This document shows, in pieces, positions 1 through 8,654 of a DNA stretch of 64,000 bases. A program made the position numbers and the translations under genes. This DNA is from Saccharothrix ecbatanensis. Lineage in GTDB: Bacteria; Actinomycetota; Actinomycetes; Mycobacteriales; Pseudonocardiaceae. The stretch covers positions 3,534,001 through 3,598,000 of the forward strand of contig NZ_JACHMO010000001.1 in assembly GCF_014205015.1 (NCBI RefSeq), read 5' to 3'. The notes beneath the pieces are model-generated. The model ran no database searches. It saw only the letters and a list, made by a program, of their open reading frames with translations, and had not been told where the DNA came from. Position 1 is the first letter of the stretch. Each line of letters opens with the position of its first letter.

Positions 1-1361
1 GCGGGGCCGACCTGCTGCCCGCACTGCTCGGCACGTGGAAGGCCGGTGCCGGGTACGTCCCGCTCGACCCCGACCTGCCGGTGGAACGGCTGCGTCGGAT
101 GGTCGGCACGGCGGGGTGCCGCCTGGTGGTCACCACGACCGACCTGATGGACGCGCTGCCACCCGTCGACGGCTGCCGGCCGGTGCCGCTGGACCGGGAC
201 CGGTCCGCGGTCGACGCGGCGCCCACCACACCGCCACCGACCCGCACCGACCCCGGGCACCTGGCCTACGTCATCTACACCTCCGGCTCGACCGGCGCGC
301 CCAAGGGCGTGATGGTGCAGCACGGCGGGCTGGTCAACTACTTGCGGTGGGCGGTGGACGCGTACGCCTCGCGCGGGCACGGCGGCTCGCCGTTCTTCGC
401 CTCGCTCTCCTTCGACCTCGGCATCCCCGGCCTCTACGCACCGCTGCTGACCGGACAGGCGGTCCACCTCCTGCCGGACCCGATGGAGGTCGCCGACCTC
501 GGCGACCTGCTGGTGGCGGGCGCGCCGTACAGCTTCGTGAAGATGACCCCCGGCCAGTTGAACCTGCTCTGCCTCGACCTCGACTCGGCGCAGGCGCACC
601 GGTTGGCGGGCGTGGTCGTCGCCGCCGGCGACGCGTTCCCGGCCGCGCTGGCCGAGCGCTGGCGTGCCCTGGCCGGACCGGGCGGAACCGCGGTCGCCAC
701 CGAGTACGGGCCGACCGAGATCACGATCGGCAACTCCGGGCAGCCGGTCACCGACCCGCCGACCACCGAGTTGGTGCCGCTCGGCGCACCCGTCCCGAAC
801 ACCACGATGTACGTCCTGACCGACCGGCTGGAGCCGACGCCGGTCGGGGTGCCGGGTGAGATCCACGTCGGCGGCGCCGGCGTGGCCCGCGGCTACCTCG
901 CCGAGCCCGCCCTGACCGCCGACCGGTTCCGGCCCGACCCGTTCGGCGCGCCGGGCACGCGCCTGTACCGCACCGGGGATCTGGGCCGGTGGTTGCCCGA
1001 CGGCACGCTGGAGTTCCTGGGCCGGATCGACCACCAGGTCAAGATCCGCGGCTACCGGGTGGAACTCGGGGAGATCCGCGCGGTCCTGCGCGACCGTCCG
1101 GAAGTCGGCGACGCCGTGGTCGTGCCGACCGGCCCGGCGGGACGCCCGAGAGGGCTGGCCGCGTTCGTCGTGCCGGCTCAGGGGCACACGGTGGACGTCC
1201 ACCGGGTCCACGCCGGGCTGAGCGCGCACCTGCCCGACTACATGATCCCGGCGGATTTCGTCGTCGTCGGCGAGATCCCGCTGACCGCCAACGGAAAAGC
1301 CGACAACAGCGCGCTACTCGAACTGCTGGGACGCCGACCACCCACTGGGGGACGACCGTGA
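1..1361 (+). CDS. NRPS adenylation domain, 5' end outside the window
   Basis: Activates an amino acid as its adenylate for nonribosomal peptide synthesis. The frame is open from base 3, so the N-terminus lies outside the window. Core motifs are clear: A3 YTSGSTGAPKG, A5 TEYGPTE, A6 GEIHVGGAGVARGYL, A7 YRTGDLGRW, A8 GRIDHQVKIRGYRVELGEI and A10 PLTANGK. Aligned by hand to GrsA, the specificity positions read D-L-P-K-V-A-E-I-G-K, close to the asparagine code DLTKLGEVGK (inference). The protein stops about 15 residues after A10, so no carrier domain follows. It is either a stand-alone A enzyme or an oddly ending module. Its TGA overlaps the GTG of the next gene, so the two are translationally coupled. 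Confidence 0.93.
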   Translation, partial: GADLLPALLGTWKAGAGYVPLDPDLPVERLRRMVGTAGCRLVVTTTDLMDALPPVDGCRPVPLDRDRSAVDAAPTTPPPTRTDPGHLAYVIYTSGSTGAPKGVMVQHGGLVNYLRWAVDAYASRGHGGSPFFASLSFDLGIPGLYAPLLTGQAVHLLPDPMEVADLGDLLVAGAPYSFVKMTPGQLNLLCLDLDSAQAHRLAGVVVAAGDAFPAALAERWRALAGPGGTAVATEYGPTEITIGNSGQPVTDPPTTELVPLGAPVPNTTMYVLTDRLEPTPVGVPGEIHVGGAGVARGYLAEPALTADRFRPDPFGAPGTRLYRTGDLGRWLPDGTLEFLGRIDHQVKIRGYRVELGEIRAVLRDRPEVGDAVVVPTGPAGRPRGLAAFVVPAQGHTVDVHRVHAGLSAHLPDYMIPADFVVVGEIPLTANGKADNSALLELLGRRPPTGGRP

Positions 1362-2350
1362 CCTCTGCTCGGATCGACACCGACCCGAACCGCGAAGCCC
1401 CCACCGCCCAGGTGGACCTGACCGGCGCCGAGCGGACCGCACTGGGTGCGCTCGCCGAACAACTCTCCCGGACCGCTCCCGGTGGCGTCGACCACCCGCG
1501 GTGGCTGGTCGCGGCCCGGCGGCTGAGCTGTCACCTCCCGGTGCGCCTGCTGGAGGCGATCCGGCAGTACCGCCACGACCCGGGCGGCGACGGCCTCCTG
1601 ACGGTCGGCAACCTCCCGATCGACGAGGACGCGGTGCCGCCGACCCCCGACGTGCCGGACTCGGCGGAGACGTCGGCCACCATCCCCGCCGCCACCGCCA
1701 TGCTGCTCGGGCTGCAACTGGGCGAGGTCATCGCGTACCGCGACGAGAAGCGGGGCGCGCTGGTGCAGAACGTCGTGCCGGTCCGCTCGCTCGCGGGGTC
1801 GCAGAGCAACGGCGGTTCGGTGGAGCTGTCACTGCACACCGAGAACGCGTTCCACCCCCACCGCCCGGACTACGTCGGGATGCTCTGCCTGCGCGGCGGC
1901 CGGGAGGAGGTCGGCACGCTGGTCTCCGCCGTCCGGCACGCCCTGCCGCTGCTCGACGAGTCGGACGTGGCCGTCCTGCGGACCGCGCGGTTCGTCACCA
2001 GCGCTCCCCCGTCGTTCCGCGCCGGCCACCGGACCGACCCGCACCCCGTCCTGACCGGCGGCACGGCCGACCCGAACGTGCGCGTGGACTTCCACGCGAC
2101 GTCGGCACTCGACGAAGAGGCGGCCGGCGCGCTGGAACGCCTGCGCGGGGCGATGGTCGCCGAGGGCACCGCGATGGTCCTGCGGCCGGGCGAGATGGCG
2201 TTCATGGACAACCGGGTGCTCGTGCACGGCCGCGGCGCCTTCACGCCACGCTACGACGGCCGGGACCGGTGGCTACACCGCATCTTCGTCCACTTGGACA
2301 ACCGGCGCACCAGCGACAGCCGGATCGACAGCGGACCGGTGCTCATCTGA
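1358..2350 (+). CDS. Fe(II)/2-oxoglutarate amino-acid beta-hydroxylase (AsnO/VioC type)
   Basis: A 330-residue clavaminate-synthase-like oxygenase. Family members hydroxylate the beta carbon of free amino acids such as Asn (AsnO) or Arg (VioC) for NRPS use. The iron facial triad is visible as His160-x-Glu162 (in LSLHTENAFHPH) and His290 (in VLVHGRGAF); the conserved C-terminal Arg region follows in DRWLHRIF. The GTG start is set by the 4-base overlap with the adenylation gene. The Asn-like code of that upstream domain suggests that 3-hydroxyasparagine is the product (inference). It ends 40 bases before a convergent regulator gene. Confidence 0.9.
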   Translation: MTSARIDTDPNREAPTAQVDLTGAERTALGALAEQLSRTAPGGVDHPRWLVAARRLSCHLPVRLLEAIRQYRHDPGGDGLLTVGNLPIDEDAVPPTPDVPDSAETSATIPAATAMLLGLQLGEVIAYRDEKRGALVQNVVPVRSLAGSQSNGGSVELSLHTENAFHPHRPDYVGMLCLRGGREEVGTLVSAVRHALPLLDESDVAVLRTARFVTSAPPSFRAGHRTDPHPVLTGGTADPNVRVDFHATSALDEEAAGALERLRGAMVAEGTAMVLRPGEMAFMDNRVLVHGRGAFTPRYDGRDRWLHRIFVHLDNRRTSDSRIDSGPVLI

Positions 2351-2390
2351 GCGACGGCGGGTCGTGTTCCGACCGGCGCAGCCCGCCAGG

Positions 2391-3665
2391 TCAGGCGGCC
2401 GTCGGTCGGCCCGGCGGTTCGGACTCCGCGGCGATGACCTCCCGGACGTACGGCGCCAGCCGGTATTCGTACGTGCGGTCCCGGCACGGCGTGACGAGGG
2501 CGTGGTCCACCAGGTCGGAGAAGAGGCACAGCACGCTGTCGACGTCCGACCGCTTCGGGCCGTCCGCCGCCACCACGTCCTCGTGGGTGAACACGGTCGC
2601 GGGCAGGCGGCACAGCTGCCGCAGCAGCCGGCGGTGGTCCTCGGAGAGCAGGTCGACGCTCCAGCGGATGCTGCTCGCCACCGACCGCTGGTGCGGCAGC
2701 AGGGAGTGGTCGTTGGTCCGCAGCATCGGCAGGGCCGGACCCGCGGCCAGCAGCATCCGGACCGGGATGGTCCGCAGTCGCTCCCCGGCGAACTCCAGCG
2801 CCCGCGGGACACCTTCGAGCCGCCGGCACAGCTCGACGATCGCGGGCGTGTCGCGGACGAGGTCGGCGGCCAGGGTGCCGCGGCCACCCGCACCGCGCAG
2901 GACGAGTTCGACCGCCGGCGCCCGCGGTGACCCGTCGTCGGACACCGGCTCCACCGGCAGCGGTCTGATCTCGTGGCTGACGCCCAGCCGCTCGGTGACC
3001 GACCGGCGGGAGGTGATGAGGACGTGAGCCCGGGGATAGGCGTTGAGGAGCTCCCTGACGGCCGCCGCGACGGACGACGGCAGGTGCTCGGCGTTGTCCA
3101 GGACGATCAACAGGTCGGCGCGCGCGCTTCCCGTGCGGTCCGACGGACCCTCGCCACCGGCTCCGGCGGGCGCCGGACCGATGAGTCGGCGGACCCGGGC
3201 CAGGATCGTCGCCGTGGGCGGCACGGCTCCCGGCGCCTCGGCCGGGATGTCACCCAACTGGACGGCCACGACGCCGTGCCGGAAAGTCGGCGCGACGTCG
3301 GCCGCCGCACCCAGTGCGATCCGGGTCTTCCCGACACCGCCTTGCCCGACAACGGCAGTCACCCGGGTGTCCAGAATGGTGCGGGCCAACTCGCGCAGTG
3401 CTATCCGCATACCGACGACCGGTCTCTCCGGCGGTGGAACTCCACGCCATTTATCCGGTTTCGGCGCAGCACCGGGACGATTTCCGGGCACCTGCTCCGC
3501 ATCGAGTGCCCGCAGTAGCAGGTCGACCGAAGAACGGCGGGGGTCGACCGATCCGAGTTCGACGTTCCTGATCGTTCGCACGCTGAGCCCGCACCGCTCG
3601 GCGAGCTCCTCCTGGGTCCACCCACGCAGCTTCCGCAAGGAGGCAACACTGTCGCTTATCGTCAT
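2391..3665 (-). CDS. XRE-family regulator with STAND/NB-ARC ATPase domain
   Basis: A 424-residue transcriptional regulator. Residues 5-60 form a Cro/cI-type helix-turn-helix (WTQEELAERCGLSVRTIRN). The P-loop follows at residues 107-114 (GQGGVGKT), then the Walker B segment LLIVLDNAEHL and the sensor-like stretch VLITSRR, as in AfsR/LuxR-type STAND NTPases. No TPR or BTAD domain follows, so it is shorter than AfsR. The ATG is preceded by GGGGAG. It is divergent from the ABC exporter operon across a 352-base gap and is probably a cluster-situated regulator of it (inference). Confidence 0.87.
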   Translation of the reverse strand: MTISDSVASLRKLRGWTQEELAERCGLSVRTIRNVELGSVDPRRSSVDLLLRALDAEQVPGNRPGAAPKPDKWRGVPPPERPVVGMRIALRELARTILDTRVTAVVGQGGVGKTRIALGAAADVAPTFRHGVVAVQLGDIPAEAPGAVPPTATILARVRRLIGPAPAGAGGEGPSDRTGSARADLLIVLDNAEHLPSSVAAAVRELLNAYPRAHVLITSRRSVTERLGVSHEIRPLPVEPVSDDGSPRAPAVELVLRGAGGRGTLAADLVRDTPAIVELCRRLEGVPRALEFAGERLRTIPVRMLLAAGPALPMLRTNDHSLLPHQRSVASSIRWSVDLLSEDHRRLLRQLCRLPATVFTHEDVVAADGPKRSDVDSVLCLFSDLVDHALVTPCRDRTYEYRLAPYVREVIAAESEPPGRPTAA

Positions 3666-3981
3666 TCTCCCCTACCCGACCCCCGGAAGCGAGAGGCTCC
3701 ACCGACCGCGTCGCGAACACGCCGCACCCGTCCCACTGGGCGGAACGCCGCGAGCGAATACGATTGGACACCGAAGCGGACGCTAGCAGGACCACCGCCT
3801 CCCGAAAAGACCAATTGAAATCGCAGCCGGCAACCGCGCCCGCCTTGCCGGAACTGAACACCCGTGGTAGGTCGCACCGGAACTCGGGGCCGTTTCGCGG
3901 ACGTTCCGCCGACCGGCGGAAAGCGACCGCGATCGACAACAGGATCGCGTGCGGCGCAAACGGTGCAACCCGGGTCTTTCA

Positions 3982-4018
3982 TTGACGGCGAAAATCGCAC
4001 GCCGATAATTTGACCGCA
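3982..4018 (+). promoter_or_regulatory. Probable leaderless sigma70-type promoter of the ABC exporter operon
   Basis: TTGACG (3982-3987) and GATAAT (4004-4009) are separated by 16 bases. A start 7-9 bases downstream of the -10 box falls on or next to the ATG at 4018. No Shine-Dalgarno sequence precedes that ATG, which fits a leaderless mRNA. The rest of the 352-base divergent gap (3666-3981) holds no ORF worth calling. Confidence 0.6.
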
Positions 4019-5883
4019 TGAGATTCGTACGTCCGTCGGCAGCAGTCACCGGGCTGTGGGCGCTGCTGCGACTGCTGCCCGGGATCAGCCGGACCAAGGC
4101 CGCACTGGGCGTCGTCGGCGTCGTCCTGGTTTCGGTGCTCCCGGTCGCCGCGGCCGTCGGCACCGGCGCCCTCATCGGGGCGATACCCGAAGCGGTGCGG
4201 GCCGGTCCGGACTCCCGTGAAGGCCGGGTCCTGCAGGTCATGCTGCTGGTGATCGGCGTCCTCGTGGTGGTGGAGCGCATCGTGACGCCACTGCTGCACA
4301 CGCTCGCCGAAACCCTCGGCCGGCAGGTCGACCGGTACCTGCAGGAGCGGGTGATGGCGGCGGTGGGCCGGCCGGCCTCGATCGCCCACCTGGAGGACCC
4401 GCGGGTGTTGGCCCGGCTGCGGTTGGTCCGCGGGCTCGGCATGAGCGACACGGAGCGCCCCGGCCTGGCCGTCGAGGCGCTCGCCGTGGTGCTGCCGTCG
4501 TGGCTGCGTGCCATCGGGGCGGCCGGCGTGCTGCTCGCGTTCCACTGGTGGCTCGGCCTGCTGTGGCTCGTCATGTGGCCGACGGTCGTCTACTTCATGC
4601 AGCGCGAGTACCTGCGGGTCGGCCAGGTCGGGTTCGGCCAGAGCGACGCGCTGCGGCGGGCCGAGTACCTGCGCGACCTCGCCATCACCGCGCCCGCGGC
4701 GAAGGAGATCCGGATCTGGGCCATGCTCCCCTGGCTGGTGGCGCGGTTCCGCTCCACGTGGCACGCGGCCATCGAGCCGGTGTGGCGGCAACGCCGTCCC
4801 CGCGCCCGCACGGTCTTCGGGACCAGCGTGACGATCGCGGTCGTCAACGCGTTCTCCTACGGCCTGCTGGTGTGGGCCGCGGTGCGCGGCGACCTCGGCC
4901 TGGCCGCCCTCGCGGTCTACACCCAGGCGTTGGGCACGGCCAACAACTACACCGCGTTCGACGACCACAACGCCTACCTCTCCTTCGCCGCCGTGTCCGT
5001 GCCCAAGGTGCTCGAACTGGACGACCGGCTCGGCGCCACCGCGCAGACCATCGAGGCCCGGCCGCTGCCGGCCGACTTCCCGGTCACCGGGGTGCGCTTC
5101 GCGGGTGTCCGGTTCCGCTACCCGGGCGCCGCCGACGACGCCCTGCGCGAGGTCGACCTGACCATCGCGGCGGGACGGTCGCTCGCCATCGTCGGAGGGA
5201 ACGGCGCCGGCAAGACGTCACTGGTGAAGCTGCTCTGCGGGCTCTACGCACCCACGGCGGGCACCGTCAGCGCCGACGGCAGCGACCTGGTCGACCTCGG
5301 GCCGGCGTGGCGCAGTCGCATCTCGGTGCTGTTCCAGGACTTCACGCGGTACCACTTGAGCGCGGCCGACAACGTCGCGATGGGCGCGCCGGGCGCGCCG
5401 GTGGACCTCGACCGCCTGCGCGCCGCCGCCGAGCGCGCCGGCGCGCTGGCAATCGTCGAAGCGCTGCCGCACGGCTGGGACACCGTTCTCTCGCCTCAGT
5501 ACCGGGGCGGCACCGAGCTGTCCGGCGGGCAGTGGCAACGGGTGGCGCTGGCGCGCGCGCTGCACGCCGTCGACACCGGAGCGCGGGTGCTGGTCCTGGA
5601 CGAGCCGACCGCGGCGCTGGACGTGCGGGCGGAGGCCGAGTTGTACGAGCGCTTCCTCGAACTGACGGCGGGGCTGACCACGATCCTGGTGTCGCACCGC
5701 TTCTCGACGGTGCGTCGCGCGGACCGGATCGTCGTGCTCGAAGGCGGGACCGTCGTCGAGGACGGCACCCACGACGAGCTGGTGGCGGCCGAGGGCCGTT
5801 ACGCGACGATGTTCGGACTACAAGCCGCCCGCTTCCGCGAACCGACGCGGTCCGCAGCGAGCTCGGGGAGCGACCGTGCGTGA
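4018..5883 (+). CDS. ABC exporter half, fused permease and ATPase (first of pair)
   Basis: A 621-residue type-IV ABC half-transporter in the inner membrane. Hydrophobic membrane segments fill about residues 1-330 and the nucleotide-binding domain lies at about 350-600. Walker A is GGNGAGKTS, the signature LSGGQWQRVALARAL, Walker B VLVLDEPTAALD and the H-loop VSHRF. The gene overlaps the next exporter half by 8 bases, so the two probably work as a heterodimer. Its place beside an NRPS gene suggests export of the peptide or self-resistance (inference). It appears to be expressed from a leaderless promoter. Confidence 0.92.
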   Translation: MRFVRPSAAVTGLWALLRLLPGISRTKAALGVVGVVLVSVLPVAAAVGTGALIGAIPEAVRAGPDSREGRVLQVMLLVIGVLVVVERIVTPLLHTLAETLGRQVDRYLQERVMAAVGRPASIAHLEDPRVLARLRLVRGLGMSDTERPGLAVEALAVVLPSWLRAIGAAGVLLAFHWWLGLLWLVMWPTVVYFMQREYLRVGQVGFGQSDALRRAEYLRDLAITAPAAKEIRIWAMLPWLVARFRSTWHAAIEPVWRQRRPRARTVFGTSVTIAVVNAFSYGLLVWAAVRGDLGLAALAVYTQALGTANNYTAFDDHNAYLSFAAVSVPKVLELDDRLGATAQTIEARPLPADFPVTGVRFAGVRFRYPGAADDALREVDLTIAAGRSLAIVGGNGAGKTSLVKLLCGLYAPTAGTVSADGSDLVDLGPAWRSRISVLFQDFTRYHLSAADNVAMGAPGAPVDLDRLRAAAERAGALAIVEALPHGWDTVLSPQYRGGTELSGGQWQRVALARALHAVDTGARVLVLDEPTAALDVRAEAELYERFLELTAGLTTILVSHRFSTVRRADRIVVLEGGTVVEDGTHDELVAAEGRYATMFGLQAARFREPTRSAASSGSDRA

Positions 5884-7660
5884 AACGCTGCGGGCATACG
5901 CCTCCGTCATGGCGATCGGTTTCCGGGCCGCGCCCCGGTACGCCCTCGGCCAGCTCCTCACCGGCATCGTGTTCGCCGTCGCCGTCCCGGTCAGCGCGCT
6001 GTGCGCCAAGCTCATCGTGGACGCCGCGGTGACCCGGAACCTCGATCTCGGCCTGTTCGCGGTCGGGCTGCTGGCCGCGGTGTCCGCCGGCGCACTGGTC
6101 TGCGTCTTCTACTACGTGCACTGCCTGTTCGCCGTCATGGAGCGGGCCGGCGCGCTGGTGAGCGAACGGCTGATGACGCTGGTGGGCGGCACCGACGGGC
6201 TGGCGCACCACGAACGGCCCGAGTACCAGGACGAGGTCCACCGCATCCGCGAGGAGCAGCACCGGCTGGCTTCGGTGGTGAACGCGAGCGCCGGGCTGCT
6301 GCGGGTCGGCGCGGCCCTGGTGGTCAGCGCGGTGCTGCTGGTCGCGGTCCACCCGCTGCTCCTGCTGCTGCCGCTGCTGGCGGTGGTCTCGCTGTGGCTG
6401 GGCAAGCGCAGCCGCGATCTGGCGGTGGCCGCCCAGGAGGCAACCACCGAGCAGGAACGCCTGCGTCGTCACCTGTTCGAACTGGGCACCTCCCCCGCGG
6501 CCGGCAAGGAGCTGCGCGTCTTCGGCATCACCGACGTGGTGCGCGCCCGTCACCACGAGACCTCGGAAGTCGTGCTGCGCGAGCACCGCCGCGCGGCGTG
6601 GCGGGCCTCCGGCCTGCAGGCGCTCGGCGGCGTCGTGTCCGCGCTGGGCTACGTCGGGGCGATCGGTCTGGTGCTGGTGCTCGCCGGGGGCGGTCGTGCG
6701 ACGCCCGGCGACGTGGCACTGGTCGTGGGGCTGGCAGCCCAGCTGACCAGCACCGTGGGGATGGCGGTGCTGTACGGGATGGAGTTCTTGTTCGTGCTGA
6801 AGGTGGCCCGGCGGTTCCGGTGGCTCGCGGACTACGCGGGCACGGCGCGCCGTCCGGTCGACAGCCCGGCGCCGGTGCCCCCGGCGCTACGGGACGGCCT
6901 GGAGCTGCGCGGCGTCGGGTTCGGCTACCCGGACGGGACCGGCGACGTGCTGTCCGACGTCTCGCTTCGCCTGCCGGCCGGAGCGGTGGTCGCGCTCGTC
7001 GGCGACAACGGCGCCGGGAAGACCACGCTGGTCAAGCTGCTGTCCGGCTTCTACCCGCCGGAGCGGGGCACGATCACCGTGGACGGTGTCGACCTGACCC
7101 GGTTTCCCGCCGACCGGTGGCGGGCGCGGGTGTCGGCCGCCTTCCAGGACTTCGCCTCGTTCGAGTTCCGGACGTTCGAGACGGTCGGCGTCGGGGACCT
7201 GCCCCGGATGGACGACCCTGCCGCGGTGCGGGCAGCGCTCGAACGCGCCGGCGCGGCGGACGTCGTCGACGGGCTGCCCGACGGGTCCGGCACCCAGCTC
7301 GGCACGCGGTGGGACGGTGGTGTCGACCTGTCCGGCGGCCAGTGGCAGAAGTTGGCCCTGGCCCGCGGGTTGATGGACGCCGACCCGCTGCTGGTCGTCT
7401 TCGACGAACCCACCGCCGCGCTGGACGCGCACACCGAGCACGGCCTGTTCGAACGCTTCGCCCAGGCCGCGCGCGACGGGCGCGGGACGGGGGCGGTCAC
7501 GGTGCTGGTGTCGCACCGGTTCTCCACGGTGCGGATGGCGGACGTCATCGTCGTCCTGGACGGTGGACGGATCCGCGAGAGCGGCAGTCACGACCAACTG
7601 GTGGCCGCCGGAGGGCTGTACGCCGAACTCTACGAGCTCCAGTCCCGCGCCTACCGGTGA
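5876..7660 (+). CDS. ABC exporter half, fused permease and ATPase (second of pair)
   Basis: A 594-residue partner of the preceding half-transporter, with N-terminal membrane segments and a C-terminal ATPase. Walker A is GDNGAGKTT, the signature LSGGQWQKLALARGL, Walker B LLVVFDEPTAALD and the H-loop VSHRF, so both ATP sites look competent. The GTG start at 5876 lies inside the end of the upstream gene, which is strong evidence for coupled translation. The 3' end overlaps the convergent SARP gene by 10 bases, leaving no room for an independent terminator. Confidence 0.92.
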   Translation: MRETLRAYASVMAIGFRAAPRYALGQLLTGIVFAVAVPVSALCAKLIVDAAVTRNLDLGLFAVGLLAAVSAGALVCVFYYVHCLFAVMERAGALVSERLMTLVGGTDGLAHHERPEYQDEVHRIREEQHRLASVVNASAGLLRVGAALVVSAVLLVAVHPLLLLLPLLAVVSLWLGKRSRDLAVAAQEATTEQERLRRHLFELGTSPAAGKELRVFGITDVVRARHHETSEVVLREHRRAAWRASGLQALGGVVSALGYVGAIGLVLVLAGGGRATPGDVALVVGLAAQLTSTVGMAVLYGMEFLFVLKVARRFRWLADYAGTARRPVDSPAPVPPALRDGLELRGVGFGYPDGTGDVLSDVSLRLPAGAVVALVGDNGAGKTTLVKLLSGFYPPERGTITVDGVDLTRFPADRWRARVSAAFQDFASFEFRTFETVGVGDLPRMDDPAAVRAALERAGAADVVDGLPDGSGTQLGTRWDGGVDLSGGQWQKLALARGLMDADPLLVVFDEPTAALDAHTEHGLFERFAQAARDGRGTGAVTVLVSHRFSTVRMADVIVVLDGGRIRESGSHDQLVAAGGLYAELYELQSRAYR

Positions 7661-8514
7661 GCGGGCGGGACCGTCGGGCCGGGAAGGACTTCCAGCGGTA
7701 GGAGGCCGTTCGGCCGGTCGAAGTGGACAGCGAGCCACCGGCGGCCGACCGCGCGGACGGGTCCGGCCGGCACCGGCTCGCGCGACAGGACGGCCTGCTG
7801 CAACCGGCGCAGGTCGTCCCCCGGCTCGACGCCCAACTGCCGGACCATGTGCCGGCGCGCGGCGTCGAAGGCGGCCAGTGCGCCGGCCACGTCCCCCACC
7901 TGGTACCGGGCCCGCATCAGCAGGGCGTGCGCCCGCTCCCGGAGCGGGTCGGCGGCGATCACGTCGCCCGCCCGGCTGGCCGCCCGGTCCGGGAAGCCGG
8001 CCATGATCAGCGCCCCGACGAGGTCCTCGGTCGCGCCGAGCCGCTCGTCGTCGGCGCCCGCGCACCACGCCGACAGCGCCGCGGACACCGGCACGTCGGC
8101 GAGCGCCCGACCGCGCCACAGGCCGACACCCCGCTCGAACAGCGCGAGCGCCACGTCCCACTCGGCGTCGGCGACCGCCCGGCGCGCGTCCGCGACATCA
8201 CGCCGGAACACTTCGATGTCGAGCCGACCCGGCTCGGCGACGAGCTGGTAGCCCGACCCCCGCAGGTTGACGATCGACGTCGCGCCGACCCGCGCCAACA
8301 GCCGGCGGAGGTTGGCGATGTACAGGCGGATGTTGTGGATCGCGGAGTCGGGGACCCGCACGCCCCACAGCTCGTCGACCATCTCGTCGACCGAGACCAT
8401 CGTGTTGACGCGCACGAGGAGGAGCGACAGCAGCGTCCGCTGTTTGGGCCCGCCGACGGAAATGGTCCTTCGACAATCGTGCAATCGCAACGGTCCGAGC
8501 ATCCGGAGTTGCAC
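7651..8514 (-). CDS. SARP-family transcriptional activator
   Basis: A 287-residue Streptomyces antibiotic regulatory protein. It has an OmpR-like winged helix at about residues 15-95 (LLSLLLVRVNTMVSVDEMVD, then IRLYIANLRRLL) followed by the bacterial transcriptional activation domain (LDIEVFRRDVADARRAV to QLGVEPGDDLRRLQQAV). Family members activate biosynthetic operons by binding heptameric repeats. A GTG start preceded by GGGGGTG is chosen because it places the winged helix at the usual distance. The 3' end overlaps the convergent ABC gene. Confidence 0.9.
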   Translation of the reverse strand: MQLRMLGPLRLHDCRRTISVGGPKQRTLLSLLLVRVNTMVSVDEMVDELWGVRVPDSAIHNIRLYIANLRRLLARVGATSIVNLRGSGYQLVAEPGRLDIEVFRRDVADARRAVADAEWDVALALFERGVGLWRGRALADVPVSAALSAWCAGADDERLGATEDLVGALIMAGFPDRAASRAGDVIAADPLRERAHALLMRARYQVGDVAGALAAFDAARRHMVRQLGVEPGDDLRRLQQAVLSREPVPAGPVRAVGRRWLAVHFDRPNGLLPLEVLPGPTVPPAHR

Positions 8515-8654
8515 GCTTCACCCCCGTGGCGACTAACCCGGCAATGACGGTCACAGCGGTAGGAAGAATTCCGGCTGAACACCAGTGCTCGACTTTACCG
8601 GTGTTGTCCTTGCCGTTTCCAGTTGCGCTGCACTTCCCCCGATGCCCGAACAGG

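Noticed and set aside
2351..2390. GGCGGG...CCCGCC pairing in the 40 bases between the convergent hydroxylase and STAND genes as a two-way terminator
   Set aside because: Only six bases pair across a long loop, too weak in such GC-rich DNA.
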